64,000 nucleotides of DNA from Lepidodermella squamata (taxonomy: Eukaryota; Gastrotricha), in NCBI GenBank assembly GCA_047495785.1, contig JBLDXI010000019.1:1178001-1242000 (forward strand), in the 5' to 3' direction. Made by a program: the position numbers and the translations under genes. Of this stretch, positions 52,826 to 62,800 are shown piece after piece. How positions within the stretch are numbered: the stretch's first letter is position 1; each line of letters starts with the position of its first letter. Under the pieces are notes generated by a model that ran no database searches, had not been told where the DNA came from, and saw only the letters and a program-made list of their open reading frames with translations.

Positions 52826-54496
52826 ATGTTATATTACGGTAATTTATCTCAAGAACAAGAACATGTCACCGAGGCACCGTTCGATGACAGCCATCTGCCT
52901 CGATCTGTAATGTCACCTTCGATTTTCAGCCGACCTGGAAATGGTACTGCTGGGGGTGCTGGCGCAGTTCCCCCTATCGTCTTACAACTCGATCGTGACA
53001 ATAAGGTGCTGCAAATGGCTGATGCATTTCTGGCTCATTACGAAACCGGAAGATTTTTGAGTCAACTGGCTTCTAATCCGGACGGAATCACCTGCGATTT
53101 TTTAATGCCACCTGTTGCCGCCCATCATTCCAATGCAGGGCGTTCGCCGTCTCCAGTTGTTTTTACACCAATTGCATCAAAGAGATCTCATCAAACTGAA
53201 AGTAACGAGGAGCCGATGAGTCATGCGACTTTTCAGCAACTCAATAAATTACCTGCTGGATTCACCGTATCGTCTCCTATAGATTCTGATGGATCAAGTA
53301 GTATTATGTCATCATCAGTCATGTCTTGGAGAAGTGAAATTGCAAGTAAGGCGCTATCTTATTACTCTGATTCTGGAGTTCCGGCTAGTGTTGATCAATT
53401 TCTAACCGGCGTAACGTCCGAACCTCCAAAGCAATTACTAAATTCTTCATCGTGGCTTGTTTCTGAACGAGACGTTCCGCCCAATGCTCAACAGTTACTC
53501 CCTATGCCTCTTTCCGTCCCTGCAATTCCTCCCGAATGGGATCCGTCTTTTTGCAATGCTGCCAATAATTCAAATACATCGCAATACGGCTCGTCGCCGT
53601 TGCGCGGCTCTGAGGAATGGGCGCCGCCGAGATTCCAAATCATTTGGACGTTACAGCCGCAAAAACCTGTCGCCCAAGCGGCGGAGCGTCAGCGTTTCCG
53701 TTGCGCTGGTTGTGGTCATTTAGTCGACAAGAGATTCCTGAAAAGTTTACGCTACTGCCATTACTACGGCCGGTATTTTTGCACACAGTGCCATACCAGT
53801 CAAAAAGCTGTCCTACCCGCTTATGTTATTCACAATTGGGACTTCACGCCGTACCAAGTCTCAGAACAAGCTGCTGATCTTCTGGTAGGGATAGCCAACG
53901 AGCCTTACTTTTTCGTGGCGCAAATCAACGCATCTTTATTCAAAAAACATCGATCATTACGGGAGGCTCAAAAATACAGGCTTCAGCTTGCATATCTATC
54001 CGCTTATATCAAGCAATGTCGAGAGGCTCAACGCGAACAACAGATAATCGGCAACACCGAAAATTGCCCAGCACATTGGTGCGATCAAGCCAATCCGTCG
54101 ATTTATTCAATCAGAGACCTTATAGGCGTGAAAGACAAGTCATTGCTGAATCGGTGGCGAGATTTGGTCGGGAGTTTGCGGAAACACGTGATTTCATGCC
54201 AGGCGTGTATGGGTCGCGGTTACGTCTGCGAGGGTTGCTGGAAACGCAACGATATAATATTTCCATTCGACGTCGATTCCGTTGTAGTGTGCCCTAATTG
54301 CCGGTTCTGTTTCCACCGGCAGTGCCACCCTCGCCCCGAAAATCCGGAACGGTGCCCTCGGTGCATTCGGCTCGAGCAACGGCGGCAACATCAATTGCAA
54401 ATAGAACAAAAAGAAGAGCAGAGAATTCTAGAGACAAACAGCAGTATCAAAGCTATGGCGGAGCATCAAAGCTTTCCTCCGGCATTTCTAGAGTAA
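52826..54496 (+). CDS. RUBCN: Rubicon/Pacer-like autophagy regulator
   Basis: Single open exon of 556 codons. The start chosen is the ATG at 52826, 7 bases after a TTTTTGTGTAG acceptor-like site; the frame is open further upstream to 52748 but with a non-conserved hydrophobic stretch. The C-terminal half is the Rubicon homology domain: CAGCGHLVDKRFLKSLRYC, YYGRYFCTQCH, WDFTPYQVSEQAADLL, then CQACMGRGYVCEGC, IIFPFD, CPNCRFCFHRQC and CPRC zinc sites. This domain binds Rab7 and regulates the class III PI3-kinase complex in autophagosome maturation. The N-terminal half is Ser/Pro-rich. I see no RUN domain, which makes it more like Pacer (RUBCNL) in layout. Confidence 0.85.
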   Translation: MLYYGNLSQEQEHVTEAPFDDSHLPRSVMSPSIFSRPGNGTAGGAGAVPPIVLQLDRDNKVLQMADAFLAHYETGRFLSQLASNPDGITCDFLMPPVAAHHSNAGRSPSPVVFTPIASKRSHQTESNEEPMSHATFQQLNKLPAGFTVSSPIDSDGSSSIMSSSVMSWRSEIASKALSYYSDSGVPASVDQFLTGVTSEPPKQLLNSSSWLVSERDVPPNAQQLLPMPLSVPAIPPEWDPSFCNAANNSNTSQYGSSPLRGSEEWAPPRFQIIWTLQPQKPVAQAAERQRFRCAGCGHLVDKRFLKSLRYCHYYGRYFCTQCHTSQKAVLPAYVIHNWDFTPYQVSEQAADLLVGIANEPYFFVAQINASLFKKHRSLREAQKYRLQLAYLSAYIKQCREAQREQQIIGNTENCPAHWCDQANPSIYSIRDLIGVKDKSLLNRWRDLVGSLRKHVISCQACMGRGYVCEGCWKRNDIIFPFDVDSVVVCPNCRFCFHRQCHPRPENPERCPRCIRLEQRRQHQLQIEQKEEQRILETNSSIKAMAEHQSFPPAFLE

Positions 54497-54770
54497 TTAG
54501 AAAACTTCAATTATCAAAGAAGTCGCTTGCTTTGGAATCATACTAATAATTATTATATTTATAATAATACCATTGCTATTTTTGTATATTATGTCACTTG
54601 TTATTCTTTGTAAAGCTTCCAATCGGACGAAAATTTGGTGATGATTAATGATTGTTTGAACTAGGCTTGCGTGCCATTGCAAAAATCGAAGCTGAAGTAA
54701 ACTTGATGAAATGCTGCCCAATCACAACATGCTGTTTTTCTTACATAGACCTGTTTTTTCGAGTAGTGAG
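54497..54770. other. Short intergenic spacer
   Basis: 275 bases between two same-strand genes, with a palindromic ATAATTATTATATTTATAATAAT run near 54543. No exon seen. Confidence 0.5.
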
Positions 54771-55270
54771 ATGGAACCTGATGAAGATTATTCAGTGTCC
54801 TTCTGGAAAGTGCGGAATTTCGATGGAGTCAAAAGTATTGATATTGCCGAGTTGGACACAGTCGAGAGGCCATCGCAATTGCTACCCCAGCCACCTATGC
54901 CAAGTTAACACCCTTAATGAAACAAAACAATAATTCTAAGGTGATTTATTCTCTAGTTGACCAATCAGAGAAAGCGGCTTGCCAGTTGGGTCTTCTAGGC
55001 GCGATATTGCCGGCAACCTTAAATTCGACCATTTCGTTGTGCATGTCCAACTTGAATTTTCAGCTGGTGCTGGCGCGTCAGCACACCGAGACGCTGCAGC
55101 AGTGTGCCCAAAACTGGCAGTCAATGCAACGAAATATTCAAAATTTATCCAGAGAAATGACGGAACTAGCTAGCGAAGCATCGCTTCATAACTTTCATCT
55201 GCCAAAGCCTCAAGCTGCCGTGGTGAAACCACCCTCTGTTGTAACAAAACCTGTCAGCAAGAAAAAATAG
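54771..55270 (+). CDS. Unrecognised 148-aa protein with helical core
   Basis: Exons 54771-54903 and 54957-55270 join through a normal 53-base intron and close to 148 aa. The N-terminus is acidic (MEPDEDYSVSFWKVRNFDG); the centre looks like two amphipathic helices (LGLLGAILPATLNSTISLCM and LARQHTETLQQCAQNWQSMQ); the tail is Pro/Lys-rich and ends KKK. I do not recognise the family. The heptad-like helices would suit a small subunit of a larger complex (BLOC-1/BORC or kinetochore type), but that is a guess. The ATG is the first in frame after a stop. Confidence 0.55.
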
Positions 55271-55632
55271 CGTGTTGTTTTTCATTTTTTAATCGTAATT
55301 TTCGAGATATTTATTTCACCTCATTCCTCGCCTTTTATAATCAAGGGTTCCGAATTTCCGATTGTGACTCGATTTTTTCACTACAAATTATAAAGGTGCG
55401 AAATAAATTTAATGTAAAGGACTCTGTCGGTGGTGTTTTTCTTGGGTGCATTTTACCCGGTATAACTAAATTCTTTTGAAGCAAACCAAGTTCAGAAAGA
55501 GATTGAAAATATATTGAATAATCGATAATCGAGACAGGAATAAACAAAAAGGTTTGAAAAAAATGTAGAAGACCGGATGAAAAACAGCGCACAGTTTTGA
55601 AATTCGACCGCAATTCAATATCTATGATAGTC

Positions 55633-56429
55633 TCAGGCTTTAGTGGAGCGAGAATGCGCTGCGCCAGTCTGCGACCGGCGGCTGCTGTTTTGCAGCGTAA
55701 AAGTTTGCCAGCTAACGAGATCGGCTGGGGGCACGTCGAGCCGTTGGCGGCGTGGCGATTGTGGCGCCATTTCAGATCCAACATTGTTGCCATTCGGGCG
55801 AGGCTCCAGGGTAGAAAATGGCACGTAGAAGTTGGTTCTCCATGTTTCCGGGTTCACCGGCGCCATCAGCGATTTGGCTGGCGGGGCAATCATTGTCCGA
55901 CCTCGAGTAAGCCGCGGTGAAGGGCTCTCGCTTTGAATCGGGCCATCGCATATATTGGGCAGACGAACCGCAGGAGCTGGAGTAAAATTACGCGGCGGAT
56001 GCTGATGGGTAGGATGTTCAACCTAAAATACAAGACTAGAAATGTGGAGCCGCTTGTTAACGCCTAACGAAGCATTATACATTGCCTGTTGCTAATCGCC
56101 AAGCGGCTTTGCCGCCTGGGATCGTGGCACATGCAAGGGGCATGTCGCGGTGAATGCCTTTAAAAGTTCGGGTGACGTTGTAGCTGAACGGATAGTCATT
56201 TTGGCCTGCCACTTGAAGTCTCCGCAACCGCTGACGTTCCAGCACGGTCTGAATAAAAAAAATTGTAAGATTATTTGCATCGCACCTGATTACATCAGTC
56301 ACTAACCCAAGATATGGTGTTTGGAGTTGAGATGTAAGGATACGCATGGACGCTATGGGTTAGGAACGAAGGCGCTAGCGGCTGACACGCCGGCGCATGT
56401 TCGAAGTTGAATTTGTTTGATGCCACCAT
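55633..56429 (-). CDS. Unrecognised 226-aa basic Pro-rich protein
   Basis: Exons 56429-56307, 56248-56081 and 56022-55633 join in phase and close to 226 aa. The protein has no hydrophobic segments, is rich in Pro, Arg, His and Asn, and has short aromatic motifs (NKFNFEHAP, YPYISTPNTISW, DYPFSYNVTRTFKGIHRDMP, PETWRTNFYVPF). Such composition with scattered Trp/Tyr is seen in microtubule inner proteins of cilia, and SAXO4 in this window has it, but I cannot name a homologue. Clean introns of 58 bases on both sides and frame continuity support a real gene. Confidence 0.55.
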
Positions 56430-57157
56430 TTCTCAGAGACGACACATAGATAAATAAAAAAATTTGTTTTACCTAGAAGTAAAGTCTAGAAAGTAAAAAA
56501 TAAAATGCACCCATATATGCGAGATCTTTTCATGTCTTGTACATTCAGACGTGTTTGCATTCAGATTATTTCTGTGTAATATGCTCGCCACACGCACATG
56601 CTTATTTTCAAAGAAGTACAGCGGATCGGTGGCGCAAAACGCGCGCTGCTAAGCAACAAGACCGCAGTCGATACTCTAGACCGCGTGAGCGATAGGTTTC
56701 GTTAGTGTAGGATTGATTTTTGGTAAAGACGTCCAAGGCACTCGATGCCAAAAAAGCATCAAGGGCTACGTAAAAAAGTCGACCCCTCAAGCCAAAGATT
56801 GCTTCAAGTAGGGACACTTGACAGTTTTTTTAATTGTTAAATAATTGCTTTCGTATTGTTTGCATGGATGTTGAATCGAATGACTGGATTAATTTCCATG
56901 TTATCACATCGGCTTCTGAATTCGCAACCTGAATTTTCCGAATTTCGAACTTAATTAAACATCGCAGGGCAGCGATTCTTCAGCTTGTATCAACGAACTT
57001 GAAATCGGGCTATGTAAAATGGTTGCGCCCTTGATTGGCGTGAATAATCTACGAATGAAAGTAACCAGCTATTATCATGCACTTATTTTTTATTTCATTT
57101 GACTTAGAGCTGATAACTGATTATAAGTGTTCGATTTTGTCACAATATACGCCGCTT

Positions 57158-58041
57158 TCATCTATTCGATCCAGTTGATAGCCTGGGTATAAGAGAGAAC
57201 ATAGCATCCAACTGTGCCGATAGCCGAGCTATTTCTTGCCTGCGAAGTATAAAAAAATTAATGAGAAAAAGATTGAAAGTAAGGCATAGTCACCTTGATC
57301 GTTCTCTTTCGTAGTCCAAAGCCACTGTAAAGTAAGCAGGAAAAAAAAACATTCATGACATGGTAAGAAATGGTACAAAATGAAGAGAGCATAAGTATTC
57401 CTTAATTGTTTGAGCCCCATTTCCGAGAAAACAAAAAAGACAAATTTCCCGGCTAACCAGATTATCTTCATATAATCTGGCTTGATAATGTCACTTTAGA
57501 TCCTACCCGAAACAAAATCCAAACTTGGAAATTGCGGTGGTATGTAAAAATGATCTCACAATGTGGGATACACAACTACTCCATATCGTCGAGATTCACA
57601 TGAACATCCAAGTCCAAGGACTTTCAACAAGCCTAAACTGTGTAAATTTCATGTTTCCAGCAAAGAAGAAGGATGCAAGTTGATGCGCCAATACTAGGTT
57701 AAAAAAAGCTGAGTCTGGGTAACTTGCATTGATTTGCCCGTTGATCTCGCTCAGCGACATCTTTTTTCAACTGCTCAATCTGCTTTTTCAAGTCATCCAT
57801 CTCTTTCTTCGTCTTTTCAGCATCGATAGCAGCTTGCATCTAAATTGCCCTGTAAACTGAAATCGAAATAAATGTGGCGACGAAAATTTACCGCAGCCGT
57901 AATATGAGGGCGAGAGACGAAGACGTCGACAAGCCGAGATTGGGCTCGGACTGCATTTTTCACCAAAGCCTTCTTGGTTCCCCTCACAACCCGGCCGGTC
58001 CATGCTAGAATGCGGTCCAAGTCGTCTGGAGGCTCAGCCAT
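57158..58041 (-). CDS. Unrecognised 124-aa coiled-coil protein
   Basis: Exons 58041-57892, 57839-57728, 57324-57294 and 57239-57158 close to 124 aa. An N-terminal stretch (MAEPPDDLDRILAWTGRVVR, then a basic helix) leads into a long charged coiled coil (EKTKKEMDDLKKQIEQLKKD, continuing ANQLALDYERERSRQEIARL). The long third-from-last intron begins TGCAAGTTACC: the join needs a GC donor (GCAAGT, the usual GC-AG consensus). If it is read as unspliced, the protein would stop after 96 aa (ending PRLSFF). The coiled coil continues smoothly across the join, which favours splicing. Family unknown. Confidence 0.6.
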
Positions 58042-59855
58042 TAAAACGATAGATTCAAGATTACTCGGTGGAGTTGAAACAACAGGAATTTAGCACTGCT
58101 AGCTTCAACTGAAGCATCGCATGAATAATGAGCCCGGTCAAAACAAGTCCCGTGTTCAACGAATAGGCCTTTATTGCGAGCGAAACGTCAAATGCATAAT
58201 TCAGCTCAGTAACTGTTTACTGAATTTCCAAAATTAATAGGTGATTATTTGATATATACTCAACTTCATCGTTTGCAACACAACATGCAAGGCGAGTGTT
58301 TGTTTTGCATTCATAATATTATCAAGTTTAATATAATAGCATTTTTAATATCATCTCAGTATAAATAAAAGATAATAAATTTGAAATAGCAGTTGTGTCT
58401 CGATTAGACGGAAAAGAGGACAGTGCTTCGTGGACTAAGAAAGCGACTCGATGCGCGAATGCACCTCTATGCAGGCATCGATAAGAACGATGGGAAGTTA
58501 TTCAAGTTGCTGTCTTGTATTTTCATTCATTTTTCATTTTTATGCAGAATAAAATATTGTAATCTTTGACAAGAAATATAATAAGCAGAGGAACCAGAGC
58601 AATCGTAACATCGATCAGCTATTACGGGCTATTTTGTTCTTGCCGAGAAGCGATTGACACGATCTGAGCGAATTAATTTGACAGCAACTCGAATCCTAAT
58701 AAGGAAATGAACCAAATGTTCACGCAGTAACGATGATAGATGAGAATGTAGAACTAGCCACAGGTTTGTAAGCGTTAACGAGCTATACCCGTCGATTACG
58801 ATATGGAAAATACAAAAAGAGTAAACCCACGCTGATCGTAATATTTACAATTCCTAAACCTAGTTTTTACGCCTCATGAGACAGTAGTAGTAGTAATAAA
58901 TAGGTTTCAAGTTGGTGTACAAAAAGGGTTGACGGCTCTAAGAGGGCAACTTTAACCAACAATATCATTACAAATTTGCGCTACACAGAGCACCAGGAAA
59001 AAGCGCAATCACGCGGATAATAATAATAATAGTTATTATTATAATAAGTAGGCTATTGAAGAAATGGAGCAAATGACGAAGGTTAGACTAAGTTGGGCAA
59101 TGATAGCTCAAAGCTAGATATCGCCTAAATAAAATATTGCTAATTCGCTTAGACGCTAATAGAAGCAGTTTCATGCGGAGGAAGGCAACGCGTTGAACAA
59201 AGCTTTCAATACATTATTATTATTAGGATCATGCTAAAACACAGTATAAAAATTGAAATGACTATCGAAACAGTTTTCCGTATGAAATTCACAATGCATA
59301 GTAGCGTCGGTACCAACAACTCCAGATAACGTTCCATGTCCGATTCTCCGTAAGTAAAAATCGTGAAGTAGATTAGGCATGCTCACAAGAAGGGTAGCAG
59401 TAATAAAATGAATCGTACAAGTAAAAAGTACAGCGCGATGCAGAAATTGCGAAACTTTTGAAGTAGCATATAACGTAAAATTTGATCCGATTCTCATCGC
59501 CCAGGTCAGAACTACTAGTTGAAATTTTTGAGCGAAAAATCTATCAGCACCATTGTAATTCATCAGAAGCATAGATTTGTCAACAGAGAGATAGAGAGAG
59601 CTTTTGCCTCTACTTTATAGAGGGAAGAACGTCTATTTTTATAGAAAAAATTTCATCTTATATAATATAACAACAACAATTTCATGCTTCCTTGTTGTTA
59701 CTATACTATACAGAAAAGAACGATAATCACAGGCCCTATAAAAACGAACACGCTTTTCGAGAAGACACGAACGAAAAACTTGATCAAAGCACGAAATTAT
59801 AATATGATATTATGATGATTAGCACTGATTAATAGGTTGTTGACAACAATTCATC
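58042..59855. other. Intergenic region / long 3' UTR of MYPT
   Basis: 1.8 kb between the coiled-coil gene and the MYPT stop. Part of it is probably the MYPT 3' UTR. It has AT-rich stretches including an AATAATAATAATAGTTATTATTATAATAA-type run near 59020. The minus frame 59572-59234 (112 codons) shows no family or splice support. Confidence 0.4.
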
Positions 59856-62800
59856 TCATTTCGATAATTTCGAGATGACTCGTATCAGGGCACAATTTTC
59901 ATCCTTCAGGCGTTGGTTTTCGGCTCGAAGTCGTTCAAGTTCGCGCGTTTCTTCCTCCAGTTCCGAGACACGGCGCTGCAGTGACCGTTTATCACGCTGC
60001 AACTCAGTCATCTGCGACGACATCTGCCGGCTCTGCGTCTTCAACCGCTCGTTCTCGGCACGCTCCAACTCGTACAACCGGTCGTACTCGACGAGGAACG
60101 ACGACGCCCCGGTCGATGAAGTGGAGGCAGTCGAGGAGGTTGAAGGCGTCGACGAGCTGGCCTGAGCGGCATCTGGTGCGCCTTTCGACGCAGCAGATAG
60201 CTGCTGTTGCTGCTGCTGCTGTTGCTCGCGTCGACTCAACGCCAACGGAATGCCAGTATTGTTATTCGATGTTGAGCCTTGCGTCGAAGACAAATTGCTG
60301 CTGGGATTCGTCGCCGAACTGTCGGTGGCAGGTGGGGCTACAGAGGTCGATCCAACCTTTAACGCAGTGGTGAGAATATACGAACAATATTAGAATACAG
60401 AAACGCCATCATGAAACTATGATGTTTTTCCGACAACACTCTGGCCACCTGCAATACATTACTATTTTCGTCTATTATGTGGTGTTATTTATCTTTTGGC
60501 AGTCCATATAGATTTCACAATCACATGTATACAAATGACTTCACTAATAGGATAATATAAAGCGCCAACATCACAGCTCGAGTCGCTATTCATCACCGCT
60601 TATTATCATCGGTATATGCGCGTTATATAGAGGGCCTCGCGCTTTAACTGGAACAACCCAGAAAAAACTGCGCATCGGCAGTGGATTCATACGGCCGCGT
60701 ATCGGGATCACATGGCGCCCCCGACCAACACATAAAGAGCGGCGAACTGCGCTTGCGTGGCCGCTTCTTAGCAACGCAAGGGTATAAATATACAGCCCTA
60801 CAAGCAGTCAGCTCTCGAGTAAACACGCGCTGCCTTATACGAACCAAAACATTACCTGCACCAATTGCCATTATTATTAATGCATGGAAAGCGAGATATA
60901 GCGCTCGTGCACGCTCTCCGATTGCTCGCAGATAAGGCCCTGTGTTAGACTATTTCATGTACTGTTTCTACGGGCCAGCTTCGATATTAGGCAGCAGCAG
61001 CAGCAAAAAAGCGGTACCGCAGATGCTGAAGGATGGGCTAGTATCTAGCATTATACCATGGCTATACGCAGCGTTGTTATACATGCGTTCGAACGCGCGT
61101 TGATCTCTATACAAGACTTGCTGCCGCCGCCGCATCACCACATACACAGCTGCTGGCGGCCCATTTGCAGAGCCTCGCCACTGTTATTTGTTGTGTTTCA
61201 CCTATCAGAAAATGGGCTTTGGCTCTTTGTTAGTGGGTGTAACACACCCTCGCCGGGCACTGATCACTGTCGCACAAGCGACATGGATCCAGGCTGTCAT
61301 ACCCCTGATCGCTGAGCTATCGATCATGTTCCCAGCTATCTATGGACCTTGCCTAACCGAGGCCTGGCTGGGTTTGCCGATTTCATGGGGTCCCGCGAAG
61401 GTATATTGCTCGATGGCCACAAGTGACGCGCCGGCGCCTACGTTCTGGGTGGCGGTATCCCTACCTGAAATACCGTTTTTTAGCGCAACCGCAGCCGCCC
61501 TACCGCCAACAATGACCCTCGCTTTACCGCAATTACTATGGATTCCGCTATTAAACGTCGAGCTTTACGAATGGATGGACGCTATAGCAACCGCGATTCA
61601 TCTAGAGGTTCCACTTACAATTTTGGACGAATATGGCGTTCTAGAATTTTGCGAGCCTCTCTGGGACTTTTTCGCCGAATTTTTCCGATGCATGGCTGAT
61701 ACCGTGTTTTTTATTTCCCTACTATACACAGCAACTCTTGGGTAAGGATTTAAGAATTTCAGTGAAAACAGGATAAACAATGAGTGTCATTGTTGTTATT
61801 TTTGTGACTAAAGGCGATTGCTGGCCGTATTCTCAGCCAGCATCGGAGCCCTGACAGGCCTAGCCGGTGATCTTTGGTTAGATTTTGGTCATGCGTGCTT
61901 ACAATTCGACTCAGCGTTCCTGACGAGCGGACTCATGGAATCTTCGCCGTCGATGATTGTTATGTAGATCAAGGGAATGACGCGTGTATATGTACATAAA
62001 ATTGCTATAAACTCTTGTAATCATCATTATGATCATGATCTTTCGTGCCGCCTTTAATACTGACGAGTAGTAAAAAAAAATGACCGAAATAACGATGATT
62101 TAACGCATGAGTGTTTTTATCGCTAATGGCTGAATGACTCACCGATGAATTCTGAGCGCTCGAATTCGAACCGTTCGTACTAGCCAGCGCTTCGGCAGCT
62201 TCCGAAACTTCGGCCTGGTTAATGCCGGTACTGCGTCTCGGCGGTTGTCGCCGACGCGATGAAGACGCCGTGGCAGCTGGCAGGGCTTGAGAGGTGCTCA
62301 TTTGGTTGGACGCGTTGTTCGCGGGAACGGCGGCGGCGGGCACAGCAGACGGGACTAGGTTGGTCGCGGCACTGTTGGGCTGGCCGTTCGACCCGCCGTA
62401 CATTCTCGACGAGCCCGAGCCGCTTTGCGAGGTGCTGCTCGATGACGCCAACGCAGACGTGGCGTAGACGAGCGACGGGGTGATTTGCGTTATTGGCGAC
62501 ACCGTGCCAATGACCGGAGTGGAAGTCGACGAAACTGGGTACTGTTGCTGTTGAATTGCCGAGCCTGATAGACCTTTGCTGGTGGCAGTATTCAGCGAGG
62601 AGGGAGGAAGGCCGAATGAGGTCGACACAGGCGCAGCAGTTGCTACGACAGCTTGAGTCGGCGGTACACTCGGCTGGTCGGTTGTCGCAATGCTTTTCGC
62701 TTGAGTGAAGTCCTCCAAGGTAACACCTTGCGTCGCTCTTCGTGTTTGCCGATTGTGACGAGCGCGAGCCTAGAAAAAATTTGGTTATCCTTGAAATTTA

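Noticed and set aside
59234-59572. 112-codon minus-strand frame
   Set aside because: Probably within the MYPT 3' UTR; no splice or motif support.
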